DNA from: CAZUMW01 sp964621615
Lineage (GTDB): Bacteria > Desulfobacterota > WTBG01 > CAIYCZ01 > CAIRTM01
Assembly: GCA_964621615.1 (NCBI GenBank)
Contig: CAZUMW010000016.1
Location: 1-64,000, forward strand
Direction: 5' to 3'
Length of the DNA stretch: 64,000 nt
Shown here: positions 42,980 to 51,799 of the stretch, piece after piece
Layout: every line of letters begins with the position of its first letter
Position numbering within the stretch: position 1 is the first letter of the stretch
Translations under genes and position numbers: made by a program
Notes under the pieces: model-generated
The model's database searches: none
Told to the model about the DNA's origin: nothing
Seen by the model: the letters and a program-made list of their open reading frames with translations, nothing else

Positions 42980-43978
42980 TTACCCTTCTTTGCTGTGCAA
43001 TTCACGCCCGTACCAGCCGTCAAACCGACGGGTGGTTTTAAACAGCTCATATCGGCCTTTTTCGGCAGCGCTTTTCACCCGATCACGCAGCTGCTGCAGG
43101 CTTTTTTGGGACAGCGGCGTAAATCCACCGGCAACGGCGGCGTTTTTCCGGAGCAGCGTATCTGAATCAATGCCCGACACAACCACTGCCAGCGGCTGAC
43201 TGAACGCATAGGCCAGCGCCTCCTGCGGACTCAGAAGGCCGGTCTTCAACAGATGGCCTGCTCCCATCGATTTCATCCCGATCACGCCGATACCGCGCCG
43301 CTGCAGCTCCGGCAACACCTGCAGCTGAAAACTTTTAAAGTGAGGGTCAAACGCATTTATGGGCATCTGAACGGCATCCCAGGAATAATCCCGGCGAAGC
43401 ATCTCACGATGTATCCCGGGATCCTTATGCCCGGTAAAACCGATAAATTTCACTTTTCCGGCCTTTTTTGCCGCTTCAGCAGCTTCTATGCCGCCGCCCG
43501 GGGCAAAAATCATCTGCGGATCATCGGGATAGATCACTTCGTGGAATTGCCACAGATCAATAACATCTGTTTTCAGCCGTTTCAAGCTTTCGTCGAGATG
43601 TCGCATAGCGGTTTTTTTATCACGCCCGTGGTGCTTGGTCATAATAAACACCTTGTCTCGATAGCCGTTTTCAAGGGCTTTTCCCATCAGTCTTTCAGAC
43701 CGCCCGTGATGGTATTCCCAGGCATTATCCATAAAAGTGACCCCACGGTCTATGGCGCTGCGAATCAGTCTCACCGCAACGGCGTCATCGCGGATAGTGC
43801 CGAGATGATAGCCACCCAGCCCGAGAATAGACACCTGAACCCCGGTTGACCCCAGAGGTCTCTTCGGGATTGCGGCGGATGGTGAATCGGCCAATACCTG
43901 TGCGGGCAGGGCAGCCGCACAGACGCCGAGCGCGGTATGCTTGATAAATTCACGTCGGGTGCTACGATACAGATCCAT
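42980..43978 (-). CDS. Tat-exported aldo/keto reductase
   Basis: The 332-residue protein begins with a twin-arginine-like signal, STRREFIKHTALGVCAAALP, so export of a folded, cofactor-loaded enzyme is likely. The AKR barrel follows with LGLGGYHLG, the tetrad regions FMDNAWEYHHGRSE (Asp, Tyr), VFIMTKHHG (Lys) and DLWQFHEV (His), and a late VVSGIDSDTLL nucleotide-binding segment. It may reduce carbonyls with NADP(H), although a cofactor in the periplasm is unusual. AGGAG lies 9 bases before the ATG. It is the last gene of a leftward group with SDR, ferritin and entericidin-like genes. Confidence 0.9.
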   Translation of the reverse strand: MDLYRSTRREFIKHTALGVCAAALPAQVLADSPSAAIPKRPLGSTGVQVSILGLGGYHLGTIRDDAVAVRLIRSAIDRGVTFMDNAWEYHHGRSERLMGKALENGYRDKVFIMTKHHGRDKKTAMRHLDESLKRLKTDVIDLWQFHEVIYPDDPQMIFAPGGGIEAAEAAKKAGKVKFIGFTGHKDPGIHREMLRRDYSWDAVQMPINAFDPHFKSFQLQVLPELQRRGIGVIGMKSMGAGHLLKTGLLSPQEALAYAFSQPLAVVVSGIDSDTLLRKNAAVAGGFTPLSQKSLQQLRDRVKSAAEKGRYELFKTTRRFDGWYGRELHSKEG

Positions 43979-44058
43979 AATGATGAACTCCTGAAAAATG
44001 GTTACTCATTCAATTGAAAGGGATATAGGCATATCCCTGCCTGCTCTATTTATTTTTG

Positions 44059-44199
44059 TTAATCGGCGGCATCCTCAATTTCCTCCCCTGCCCGCTCTAT
44101 ATCCTGGCCCGCACCTCTGATGGTATTACAGGAAAGAGAACCGAGGCTCATTACAACTATAAAAAACAGGCTGCAAACCACCATAACAGTTTTTTTCAT
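44059..44199 (-). CDS. Entericidin-like small lipoprotein
   Basis: This 46-residue gene is easy to miss. The product has a lipoprotein signal ending in SLGSLSC (Cys24) after a hydrophobic core (VMVVCSLFFIVVMSLG). The mature part, NTIRGAGQDIERAGEEIED, matches the entericidin family pattern N-T-x-x-G-x-G-x-D-I-x-x-x-G. A strong AAGGAGG lies 6 bases before the ATG at 44199. It sits 41 bp after the ferritin gene and 80 bp before the aldo/keto reductase gene on the same strand. Entericidins are small membrane lipoproteins linked to stress and stationary phase; here the family match is clear but the role is inferred. Confidence 0.85.
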   Translation of the reverse strand: MKKTVMVVCSLFFIVVMSLGSLSCNTIRGAGQDIERAGEEIEDAAD

Positions 44200-44240
44200 T
44201 TACCGTTCCTCCTTGTGAAAGTTATTGTCAGTGTATGCCG

Positions 44241-44765
44241 CTACTCGGTTTCATTCCGGTATGCTGCAGGGTTAAGGGGCGAAACCGCGGGAAACGTTCG
44301 CTGGGCCAGGTCCCTGTCGATCATGAGAACTCCCGCCCTGTCCTCCTGTACCATACTCAGCCGTCCGGCAATCTGCTCTGTGCTTGCCTCCTCTTCGATC
44401 TGTTCATTTGCAAACCAGTTCAATATCGGCTCCGCAGCGTACTCACCTTCTTCACGGCATATTTTAATGAGCTCGTTGATCGTGCCGGTAATAAATTTTT
44501 CTTGTGCATAGGCATCATTCCATACATCCTGCGGCGTCTCCCATTCCGTTTGCGGCTGTGAAAGCTCGCGCAGGGCGACTTTTCCGCCCCGGTCGGTGAC
44601 ATGATCAAAAAAACGCATAGTATGCACCATTTCTTCATGCGCCTGACAGCGCATCCAGTGTGCCATACCATCGAGGTTTTTCGCATGGAAGTATGCGGCC
44701 ATGGAAAGATAGATATAATAGGACTCGAGCTCGTATTTTATCTGCTGATTCATTGCTGCGCACAT
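44241..44765 (-). CDS. Ferritin, with a likely frameshift at the original start
   Basis: From ATG 44765 the product has 174 residues with the ferritin four-helix bundle. Ferroxidase ligands are visible in IKYELESYYIYLSM, AHEEMVHTMRFF and ANEQIEEEA. Ferritin oxidises and stores iron in the cytoplasm. The best ribosome site, AGGAGG (44790-44785), belongs to an ATG at 44779 whose frame reads MIGKK and then shifts out of the ferritin frame; one more A in the A6 run at 44770-44765 would join them. The ATG at 44765 lies 19 bases from that site and has no good one of its own. Confidence 0.85.
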   Translation of the reverse strand: MCAAMNQQIKYELESYYIYLSMAAYFHAKNLDGMAHWMRCQAHEEMVHTMRFFDHVTDRGGKVALRELSQPQTEWETPQDVWNDAYAQEKFITGTINELIKICREEGEYAAEPILNWFANEQIEEEASTEQIAGRLSMVQEDRAGVLMIDRDLAQRTFPAVSPLNPAAYRNETE

Positions 44766-44790
44766 TTTTTCCCTATCATGGCTTCCTCCT
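44763..44790 (-). other. Ribosome site and A6 slippage or frameshift point of the ferritin gene
   Basis: AGGAGG is followed after 5 bases by ATG-ATA-GGG-AAAAAA-TG. With seven A residues the frame would read MIGKKMCAAMNQQ, which fits the usual ferritin N terminus. With six the upstream ATG leads to a stop after about nine codons. Sequencing error, real mutation and ribosomal or polymerase slippage are all possible. Confidence 0.6.
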
Positions 44791-44839
44791 TTTTTTTTCC
44801 ACAAAACAGGTAGCCGTCAGCCGAACCGGCATACAGCCC

Positions 44840-45541
44840 TCACCAAGGCATTTCCTGTCCGTCAAAACGAAAAAACTTTCCGGTTTCATCAAAACGAAAC
44901 CGATCCACAAGCGCTCTCATTCCTTTAACGCTTTCCGGGGGCATCAGCGATGTACCCTCACCGCCCATTCGGGTCAGCACCCAACCGGGATGCAGCAGAA
45001 GCAGCCCGATATTTTTTTCTTTCAGCTCCTGGGCGATGCCCTCCATGGCTGCATTCAGCGCCGATTTTGAGGAACGATAGTAATAGTCTCCCGGTGCGCT
45101 GATGTCGGCAATGCTTGCCATATGTGTGCTGGTTATAACGACAAGCCGCCTGTCGCTGCGGCTCAGATGTTCGAGGAATGCTTCGGTGACCCTTACCGGA
45201 CCGAGGGTGTTTACCTGAAAAGTATACTCCCAGGCGTTATAATCAATCTGGTTGTGAAGCCCCACGCGCGTATATTTTTCAAGATACACGCCAGCATTGC
45301 TCACCAGCACGTCGATCGGCTCTTTTAAAAGCTCCACCGAAACCGCATTTATTTCATCGGGCCGTATGACATCCAATCGGTGAATGCTTACGGCCGTATT
45401 CTGTTCGGCCAATCGCTGAAGCTCGTACGCCTCGGCAGGATGGCGACAGGTAGCATACACCCGCCACCCGTCCTGTGCATATTGCCGGACCCATTCAAGG
45501 CCCAGTCCGCGATTGCTGCCGGTGACTAACACGCTGGGCAT
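44840..45541 (-). CDS. Short-chain dehydrogenase/reductase (C-factor-like)
   Basis: The 233-residue protein has the Rossmann motif VTGSNRGLGLEWVRQYA, the NAG motif VSNAGVYLE, and the catalytic region ITSTHMASI with Tyr-x3-Lys in YYYRSSKSALNA. Length and the QVNTLGPVRVTEAFL block resemble the C-factor/CsgA-like classical SDR group. It should reduce or oxidise a small carbonyl with NAD(P)H. AAAGGAGG lies 6 bases before the ATG. The ferritin gene follows after about 75 bp, so both may be co-transcribed. Confidence 0.92.
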   Translation of the reverse strand: MPSVLVTGSNRGLGLEWVRQYAQDGWRVYATCRHPAEAYELQRLAEQNTAVSIHRLDVIRPDEINAVSVELLKEPIDVLVSNAGVYLEKYTRVGLHNQIDYNAWEYTFQVNTLGPVRVTEAFLEHLSRSDRRLVVITSTHMASIADISAPGDYYYRSSKSALNAAMEGIAQELKEKNIGLLLLHPGWVLTRMGGEGTSLMPPESVKGMRALVDRFRFDETGKFFRFDGQEMPW

Positions 45542-45937
45542 TTCCGCCTCCTTTCAGGTAAATACCGGTTGCAGGGCTTTCCTCTTGAATATCCGTGGCA
45601 GAAATCATGCCCCATGAGTGTCTCTTGATGAAAAAGAATTTATAAAGGTATTACTAATGTTTAAAGGGTGTGGTCGAGAAAAAAGCAGAGGAAAGGAAAA
45701 GCAGAACACACGAATGATTGTTCCATTTCGGAAGGGTTTTGCGGTATATCGGGAAACGGCAGGTGTTTTTCTCTTTATGCCAATATGATACTATCCCGTT
45801 TTGGAGCAGGGGCTGCGTTCGCACACCAATTGCCGACATACCTGCTTGTATAGTATAATAAACCGAAAAAGGGGCTTTTATTGAAAATTTTTTTCTGAAT
45901 CCGACAAACCCGGATGATCCCCATAAAAGGCCGAATC
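45542..45937. other. Intergenic region between SDR and CocE-type genes
   Basis: No gene is supported in this 396 bp. It holds the rightward promoter at 45830-45859. The part 45640-45780 is purine-rich on the plus strand and shows no clear hairpin. The leftward SDR promoter is probably here, but I cannot place it. Confidence 0.45.
45830..45859 (+). promoter_or_regulatory. Predicted sigma-70 promoter of the CocE-type hydrolase gene
   Basis: TTGCCG (45830-45835) and a perfect TATAAT (45854-45859) are 18 bases apart, about 79 bp before the start at 45938. Confidence 0.6.
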
Positions 45938-48061
45938 ATGCAAGCCACTTTAAAAAAAGCGTCGGTACTTTCCGGAATACTTTTACTGCTGTGTGCTTTT
46001 TCAGTCACAGCCGAAGCGGCTTCGGTGCGGGACCGCATCGAGCGCCGCCTGAAAAACCTGGGAGCCCGGGACTATGTGCTGGATCTGAACGCACAGGTGC
46101 CGGTTCCGGAAATAAGCGGCGCGGAGGCCGTAAACCTCTGGGCAACCCTTATCCGGCCCGAGGTGCTTAAGCCGCGCCCCACCATTCTCATCGCGACCCC
46201 GTACCGGCGAGAGGAGTTTATAATGCTTGCAGACGGGCTGCTGCTGCACGATTACAATGTTATGGCGCTCGATATCCGCGGCACCGGCTCCTCCGGCGGG
46301 CAGTGGGTGTCATTCGGGGAAGAGGAGCACAACGACATTGCCTACGTTATCGACGAGTGGATACCGGCGCAGCCGTGGTCTGACGGCGCGGTGGGAATGA
46401 TCGGCCCGTCATACTGCGGCATTATTCAGCTGCTGGCAGCAGGCAGGATCGAGTGCGACAACGAAACCGGCGAGCCCCTGCACCTGAAGGCGCTTCTGGC
46501 ATCCGTGTCCATGAGCGATGCATATCGCGACATCGTCATGCAGGGCGGCAACCTTGATCTCGGGTTTATCCCCCTGTGGGTGCAGGGCATAAGCGACCTG
46601 TCCGTTGAGCCGCCGCTGCTTACCGAAGAGCCCGGCTTCTATGAGGACAGCGAGCTCATGCAGGAGGCAGCCGAAATCATGCTGGATCATGCCGCCAATA
46701 TTCCGGTTGCCCTGAGCTGGATCATGGATGCGGATCACGCTGTCGACGGCCCGTTTTACGATATCCGGTCGCCCATGCTGTACTGGCCGGAAAAGCCCGA
46801 CGGCGGCTGGGGCGTGTCCGGGGGCGGGCGCGCCATCCCCGATTCGCTGCCGGTGCTGCTCTCAGGCGGATGGTTTGATATCTTTACCCGCGGCACTCTG
46901 AACAATTACCAATACGGCCTGGCCCGTCACAGCGTATCAGATAAAGCGCTGATTGTGGGCCCGTGGTACCATTACGACGGCTCCGTCCTTTCAGGAATCA
47001 AGGCATTCGGGTCTTTTGAGCTGCAGGCGCGCTGGTTTGACTGGAAGATAAAAAACTCCCCCGACAGCTTTCTTGAGGAGTTTCCGGTTCTGCTCTATGT
47101 TATGGGAGCGGACCGGTGGCGCGCGGAAAAATCATGGCCGCTGCCAGACTCCCGCCTGTCCGAAAAAACGCTTTATCTGACCGCTGAGCACGCAGAGCCC
47201 TTAGAGTCTGACTGGTTTTCGTTTGTCAACAGCCGCTGGAATTACCGGCTTGCCGAGCGGCCCGGCGCCGGTGATCTCTCCGGTGAGAATCCGGTTCTTG
47301 TGCACGGCCCGATGCTTCTTCGCGGCAGGCACTCGCGGGCTGCAATCAGGTGGGGCGGCCGTATGATGAACACCATCCGGAGCCGGAACGCTGATGACCG
47401 CCCGGATGAGATCGGCGCGCTGACCTTTACCACGGAGCCGCTCGATGCGGATATGGAGATTGCAGGCCCCCTGCTGCTGACCTTCTGGGCGCGCACCGAA
47501 TTTGACCGGCAGCCGGCCCAGGATGCGGTCGGGCGGACTATTGATTTCGTGAAGCGGCTTATTAGCGCGGATGAGAATCTGCTGCTTGACGCCATGAACA
47601 AAAAGGACGTTCAGTGGGTGGCTGAAATACATGACGTGTATCCCGGGGGAAGGGCGAAAAATATCACCTCGGGCTGGCTGAGCGCATGGCACCGCCCCTA
47701 TGATCCGGCTGACAACGGCACCGAGCGGGGCATCGATCCGGGCTACGTCCCCTTTGACCCGTTTTATTGCTTCCCCGACCGCGAGCCCGACCCGATATCA
47801 GAGGGCGTGCTCTATCAGTATGCAATCGAGCTGTGGCCTACGGACAATGTGTTCGCGGCGGGCCACCGGCTGCGCGTCAGCCTGTCCGCTTCTGACTATC
47901 CCCATCTGCTGCCGGTTCTGCGCCCCTCGCGAAGCGCCATCGTCATAGACGAGAGCCATCCGGCACAGCTTGATTTCCATGTGGTGAACAGCCGGGGCGA
48001 GGGAAGCAGCTGGAAGTGGGTCGACGATGTGAGCGGCTTTCTGCTCGGTGAGGATATGTAG
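45938..48061 (+). CDS. Secreted CocE/NonD-family hydrolase (X-Pro dipeptidyl-peptidase S15 type)
   Basis: The start at ATG 45938 has AAGG 7 bases upstream and a signal peptide (VLSGILLLLCAFSVTAEA); an ATG at 45914 would add 8 residues. The 707-residue product has the alpha/beta hydrolase core MALDIRGTGSSGGQW and nucleophile VGMIGPSYCGIIQLLAAG, then a C-terminal jelly-roll domain starting near DADMEIAGPLLLTFWA and ending with AGHRLRVSLSASDYPHLLPV. This is the CocE/glutaryl-acylase/S15 layout. Substrates include acyl esters, amides or X-Pro peptides; which one applies is unknown. It is likely periplasmic or outside the cell. Confidence 0.92.
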   Translation: MQATLKKASVLSGILLLLCAFSVTAEAASVRDRIERRLKNLGARDYVLDLNAQVPVPEISGAEAVNLWATLIRPEVLKPRPTILIATPYRREEFIMLADGLLLHDYNVMALDIRGTGSSGGQWVSFGEEEHNDIAYVIDEWIPAQPWSDGAVGMIGPSYCGIIQLLAAGRIECDNETGEPLHLKALLASVSMSDAYRDIVMQGGNLDLGFIPLWVQGISDLSVEPPLLTEEPGFYEDSELMQEAAEIMLDHAANIPVALSWIMDADHAVDGPFYDIRSPMLYWPEKPDGGWGVSGGGRAIPDSLPVLLSGGWFDIFTRGTLNNYQYGLARHSVSDKALIVGPWYHYDGSVLSGIKAFGSFELQARWFDWKIKNSPDSFLEEFPVLLYVMGADRWRAEKSWPLPDSRLSEKTLYLTAEHAEPLESDWFSFVNSRWNYRLAERPGAGDLSGENPVLVHGPMLLRGRHSRAAIRWGGRMMNTIRSRNADDRPDEIGALTFTTEPLDADMEIAGPLLLTFWARTEFDRQPAQDAVGRTIDFVKRLISADENLLLDAMNKKDVQWVAEIHDVYPGGRAKNITSGWLSAWHRPYDPADNGTERGIDPGYVPFDPFYCFPDREPDPISEGVLYQYAIELWPTDNVFAAGHRLRVSLSASDYPHLLPVLRPSRSAIVIDESHPAQLDFHVVNSRGEGSSWKWVDDVSGFLLGEDM

Positions 48062-48109
48062 CCGGCTTTGACACAGCCTGCCGGCAGCATATCTTTTTGC
48101 TCAGCGCTC

Positions 48110-48388
48110 TTAACCGTCTGTTAAGCGGAAATGCTTGTGCATCGGCTCGATAATGTGCCAGGTGCAGGCAAGCCCTTTGGGAAACACGGCGAGATCGCCT
48201 TTCTGTACCTCAACCATCCGGCCGTCCCGGGTTTCGACAATGACCCGGCCTTCCAGAAAATAGCTCTGCTCGGTTTGATCGAACACCCAGTCAATATCGC
48301 ATGCCTGCATTGAAAGCGTCGGCCAGGATTCAACCCCGAGCTCCTCAAGCCGTTCATTGTCCGGCTGTTCGACCGTTATGTTTTTCAC
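48110..48388 (-). CDS. Small cupin-domain protein
   Basis: The 92-residue protein is a single small cupin (DUF861-like): FDQTEQSYFLEGRVIVET and VQKGDLAVFPKGLACTWHI form the two conserved halves. The start is GTG at 48388 with GGGGGAG 6 bases upstream. Only a few metal-binding residues are present, so it may be a regulatory or stress-linked protein and not an enzyme. It stands alone between two rightward genes. Confidence 0.85.
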   Translation of the reverse strand: MKNITVEQPDNERLEELGVESWPTLSMQACDIDWVFDQTEQSYFLEGRVIVETRDGRMVEVQKGDLAVFPKGLACTWHIIEPMHKHFRLTDG

Positions 48389-48463
48389 GATGCTCCCCCT
48401 CTTTTTTTAATCGGGGCCGGGAGCGAAGCCAATAGAAGAGCCCGATGTGCGGCAATATCATTT

Positions 48464-48492
48464 TTGCCGCCCTGCCCCGGCTGTGGTATACT
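48464..48492 (+). promoter_or_regulatory. Predicted sigma-70 promoter of the NRDE-family gene
   Basis: TTGCCG (48464-48469) and TATACT (48487-48492) are 17 bases apart. The start codon lies 84 bp downstream, giving a leader of about 75 bases. Confidence 0.6.
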
Positions 48493-48576
48493 GTAACATG
48501 ATCTTATGGTCGTGTATGAATGATCCATTATGACATACAGCCCTGTTAATCGCAACCGGCTCTATTCGTCCAGATT

Positions 48577-49389
48577 ATGTGCTTGATACTTGCAGCATAC
48601 CGGGCGCACCCGCGCTACCTGCTGGCGCTTGCCTCAAACCGCGACGAGTTTTACAGCCGCCCGTCCGCACCGCTTGATTTCCGCGGCCCTTCCGGGGGGA
48701 TTCTCTGCGGGGAGGATCTCGAGTGCGGCGGCACCTGGCTCGGGGTCAGCAGGGCAGGGCGGTTTGCGGGCGTAACCAATTTCCGCGGTGCGGCGCCTGC
48801 TGCCGGGCCGCAGTCCCGCGGCCTTCTGGTAATGGGCTGCCTGGCTGCGCCGGAGCCGCTTTCCAGCCGCCTTGACGCAATCGCGACAGAGGCGCACAGG
48901 TACAGAGGATTCAACCTTATAGCCGGGGACGCAGATTCCCTGTATTACTTTTCAAACCAGGGCGGCGGCGTGCAGCGGCTTGCGCCCGGCATTTACGGGC
49001 TGTCAAACCACTTTCTTGACACCCCGTGGCCCAAGGTGACCGCCGGGAAGAAGCGATTTGCGGAGCTGCTGCGTTCCCGCAACGGCGATATCGATATAGA
49101 GGCTCTGTTCGGTCTGCTCGAGGACAGATCCTGCCCGCCGGATTGCCGGCTGCCCGACACCGGTGTGGGCAGGTGCTGGGAGCGGATTCTTGCCCCGATT
49201 TTTATTGAAAGCGAGATATACGGCACGCGAGCCTCATCGGTGCTGCTTATTGATTATTCAGGGGCTGTACGGTTTCTGGAGCGAGCGCATGACGGGCATG
49301 ACCGGCAGACGCGCGAGCGCTCTTTTCAGGTGACGGCGCCCGCGGGCGCTGAATCTGCGCACAGCATATGCGATACCCGTTTGGTATGA
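48577..49389 (+). CDS. NRDE/TANGO2-family protein
   Basis: The 270-residue protein begins MCLILAAYRAHPRYLLALAS followed by NRDEFY, the family signature, with Cys2 as the likely nucleophile after Met removal. The middle has WLGVSRAGRFAGVTNFR and the end DYSGAVRFLERAHD. NRDE/TANGO2 proteins have an Ntn-hydrolase-like fold and have been linked to heme handling in some organisms. The precise role here is unknown. The NUDIX gene follows after 37 bp on the same strand. Confidence 0.93.
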   Translation: MCLILAAYRAHPRYLLALASNRDEFYSRPSAPLDFRGPSGGILCGEDLECGGTWLGVSRAGRFAGVTNFRGAAPAAGPQSRGLLVMGCLAAPEPLSSRLDAIATEAHRYRGFNLIAGDADSLYYFSNQGGGVQRLAPGIYGLSNHFLDTPWPKVTAGKKRFAELLRSRNGDIDIEALFGLLEDRSCPPDCRLPDTGVGRCWERILAPIFIESEIYGTRASSVLLIDYSGAVRFLERAHDGHDRQTRERSFQVTAPAGAESAHSICDTRLV

Positions 49390-49426
49390 TGCCCGGCACA
49401 CACAACAGGTTCATATAATACGTATC

Positions 49427-50107
49427 ATGACGCTGCCCGGATCAGAGCTCACATGCACCAATGCGCTGCGCGAAGTTCTCGCGAAGCGCCTTCATCGGTT
49501 TCCGGTTATCCCCCTGCAGGACGGCGAATGCCGCAAAGCGGCGGTGGCCATCTGTGTTACCGACACGGCCCCCGGCTCCGGCGGGCCCGCCCCGCCCCGG
49601 TCCGAAAGCCCCTCAAATGAAGCTGCGCTTATTCTGACCAGGCGCGCTTCCTCCCTGCCCAGCCACCCCGGGCAGTGGGCGCTTCCCGGCGGGGGAATGG
49701 ACCCGGGCGAGCAGGCGGAGGACGCTGCCCTTCGGGAGCTTCACGAGGAGGTTGGCCTTTCAGTGCCGCGCGCGGGTATTATCGGCCGCCTTGATGATTA
49801 CATCACCCGGTCAGGCTATATCATTACCCCGGTTGTGCTGTGGGCGGGCCCCGGGGTGCGCCTGCGCCCCGACCCCGCAGAGGTATCGTCCGCTCACCGG
49901 ATTCCGCTTTCCGAGCTTTTGCGCCCTGATGCCCCCATTCTTGACAGCATTCCGGAAAGCCCTCATCCCGTGCTGCTCATGCCGGTCGGCCAAAGCGCAA
50001 TCGCCGCGCCGACGGCAGCGCTGATTTATCAGTTTCGCGAGGTTGCCCTGCTGAACCGGCATACGCGGGTTGCGCACTTCGAGCAGCCCTATTTTGCGTG
50101 GCGGTAA
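49427..50107 (+). CDS. NUDIX hydrolase, coenzyme A pyrophosphatase-like
   Basis: The 226-residue protein has the Nudix box GGGMDPGEQAEDAALRELHEEVGL and, before it, LTRRASSLPSHPGQWALPGG, which is close to the LLTxRSxxLRxHxGQVxFPGG block of CoA pyrophosphatases of the NudL type. It should cleave CoA or a related dinucleotide pyrophosphate to phosphopantetheine and a 3',5'-ADP product. No good ribosome site precedes the ATG at 49427. It may be translated from a short leader after the NRDE gene. Confidence 0.88.
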   Translation: MTLPGSELTCTNALREVLAKRLHRFPVIPLQDGECRKAAVAICVTDTAPGSGGPAPPRSESPSNEAALILTRRASSLPSHPGQWALPGGGMDPGEQAEDAALRELHEEVGLSVPRAGIIGRLDDYITRSGYIITPVVLWAGPGVRLRPDPAEVSSAHRIPLSELLRPDAPILDSIPESPHPVLLMPVGQSAIAAPTAALIYQFREVALLNRHTRVAHFEQPYFAWR

Positions 50108-50181
50108 GTCGGCGTGCAGCCGATCGGCATATATTTTTAAGGTGGATTTGACCCATAAAACACGTCACAGGAGGAAAGCAT

Positions 50182-50907
50182 ATGGAACTCAGGGGCGCAT
50201 CGGCAATTGTTACCGGGGCCAGCAGCGGCATCGGCAGGGAAGTGTGTGCGGCGCTCGGTGAAAAGGGGGCATGCGTGGCGCTTCTGGCACGCCGGCCGGA
50301 CAAGCTCGAGGAAACAAAAAAACAGGTTGAGGATGCCGGCGGCCGGGCGCTTGTGTGTGCGGTCGACGTGACGGACCCGCAGCAGATCGCGGGCGCGGTC
50401 CGCCGCACCGCAGAGGAGTTCGGCCGGATTGACATTGTGGCCAACATCGCCGGGATGGGCATATTTAAAAACATCGAGGAAATGTCAATCGACGAATGGG
50501 ACAGCCATATCAACGTGATGCTCAGAGGCGCGTTTCTCGTCACAAAGCACGCGCTCCCCCATCTCTATCAACAAAAGCGGGGGCATATCATCACGGTTAC
50601 CTCATTGTGGGCGAAGCGGTTTTGCGGAAAGTGTGCGGGCTATACCGCCGCAAAATTCGGCGTCAGAGGGCTCATGCAGTCGCTGCGGGAGGAGGCCAGG
50701 GCGCACAATGTAAAGGTTACCAACATTATGCCGGGAACGGTGAATACCCCGTTTTTTGAAAACGCCCTTTGGGACACCGATCTGTCGCGGGCGCTGCAGC
50801 CCCGCGATGTGGCACAAACCGTCGTTTTTGCCCTGGAGATGCCGGACCGTGCTGCAATCGAGGAGCTCGAGCTGCAGGCAATTCAGCCGGATACGCGAAC
50901 AGTGTAA
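50182..50907 (+). CDS. Short-chain dehydrogenase/reductase
   Basis: The 241-residue protein is a classical SDR: VTGASSGIGREVCAALGEKG for cofactor binding, NIAGMGIFKN (NxxG), ITVTSLWAKRFCGK with the catalytic Ser, and YTAAKFGVRGL with Tyr and Lys. Basic residues in LLARRPDKLEE after the second strand favour NADP(H). AGGAGG lies before the ATG. An inverted repeat follows the stop (50921-50955), which may help end the transcript though it lacks a T-run. Confidence 0.94.
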   Translation: MELRGASAIVTGASSGIGREVCAALGEKGACVALLARRPDKLEETKKQVEDAGGRALVCAVDVTDPQQIAGAVRRTAEEFGRIDIVANIAGMGIFKNIEEMSIDEWDSHINVMLRGAFLVTKHALPHLYQQKRGHIITVTSLWAKRFCGKCAGYTAAKFGVRGLMQSLREEARAHNVKVTNIMPGTVNTPFFENALWDTDLSRALQPRDVAQTVVFALEMPDRAAIEELELQAIQPDTRTV

Positions 50908-50965
50908 TAGTAATCCTGTTATGCCCTGCAATTAAAATCAGCACCTGCAGGGCATATATGGCTGA

Positions 50966-50994
50966 TTGCGCTTTCAGCAGCATGCTGGTATAAT
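50966..50994 (+). promoter_or_regulatory. Predicted sigma-70 promoter of the membrane protein gene
   Basis: TTGCGC (50966-50971) and a perfect TATAAT (50989-50994) are 17 bases apart, 34 bp before the start codon at 51029. Confidence 0.65.
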
Positions 50995-51028
50995 AATTTA
51001 TTTAACCTGATATATCTGTAATTGCATC

Positions 51029-51799
51029 ATGAGCACACAGGAAAACAGGAGCCCCGCCCCCGGCAAAAAGCCGGCTGACAATCACGCAGCAATTATACAG
51101 TCGACGGAAGGCATTATACTGCTTGCCGGGCTTGCTGTGGCGTTTTTGTATATGGCGGGGGTCATGCTGAGCGGGCTGTGGTTCCCTGAAAAGTTCCGCC
51201 TGTACGCGGCGATGACAGCGGTTCATCTGGTTTCAGGGCGCGCTGCCGGCCTGTCATACGGGTTTGCCCACGGGCTTGGCAACAGTGCTGTTATCCTGGT
51301 GAATATGATTATTGAAAGCGCGCTGGTGCTTATCTGCTACCCGCTGTTTGTTTTCAGCTTCAGAAAGCTTCTGGTCATCAAATCCCTTAACCGGTTCATC
51401 GAAATCACGCACCGCGCCGCCGAGGCGAATCATCACCGGATAAAAAAATACGGCATAGCCGGCCTGCTGCTGTTTGTCTGGTTTCCGTTCTGGATGACCG
51501 GGCCGCTGGTCGGCTCTGTGATCGGCTTTTTAATCGGCCTGTCGCCGCTTGTCAACATGACGGTTGTGCTGAGCGGCACCTACCTGGCCATGATCAGCTG
51601 GGCTCTTCTGTTAGGCGAGCTGCATGAGCGGCTTGAGGCTATCAATCCCTATGCGCCCATGATATTCGTTCTGCTGCTTATCGCCGCAACCCTCGGCATT
51701 AACCTGTGGCGTCGCTTCCGCTCAAAAAAAGAGCAGAAGGCCCCATCGCCGGAGCGCCCCCATTCCGGTAACAGCTCCGCTAAAGCGAAGGATCGGTAA
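51029..51799 (+). CDS. Small multidrug-export-type membrane protein (PF06695-like)
   Basis: The 256-residue protein has about five to six membrane segments. The central block IKKYGIAGLLLFVWFPFWMT followed by GPLVGSVIGFLIGLS is the hallmark of the PF06695 group, whose name suggests multidrug export though the function is not proven. The C terminus is basic and disordered. Its last 20 bp overlap the end of the convergent serpin gene. Confidence 0.82.
   Translation: MSTQENRSPAPGKKPADNHAAIIQSTEGIILLAGLAVAFLYMAGVMLSGLWFPEKFRLYAAMTAVHLVSGRAAGLSYGFAHGLGNSAVILVNMIIESALVLICYPLFVFSFRKLLVIKSLNRFIEITHRAAEANHHRIKKYGIAGLLLFVWFPFWMTGPLVGSVIGFLIGLSPLVNMTVVLSGTYLAMISWALLLGELHERLEAINPYAPMIFVLLLIAATLGINLWRRFRSKKEQKAPSPERPHSGNSSAKAKDR

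Noticed and set aside
50921..50955. Perfect 10 bp inverted repeat ATGCCCTGCA / TGCAGGGCAT with a 15-base loop after the SDR gene
   Set aside because: No T-run follows, so I do not call a terminator. It may be a weak terminator or regulator site of the next gene, but evidence is thin.
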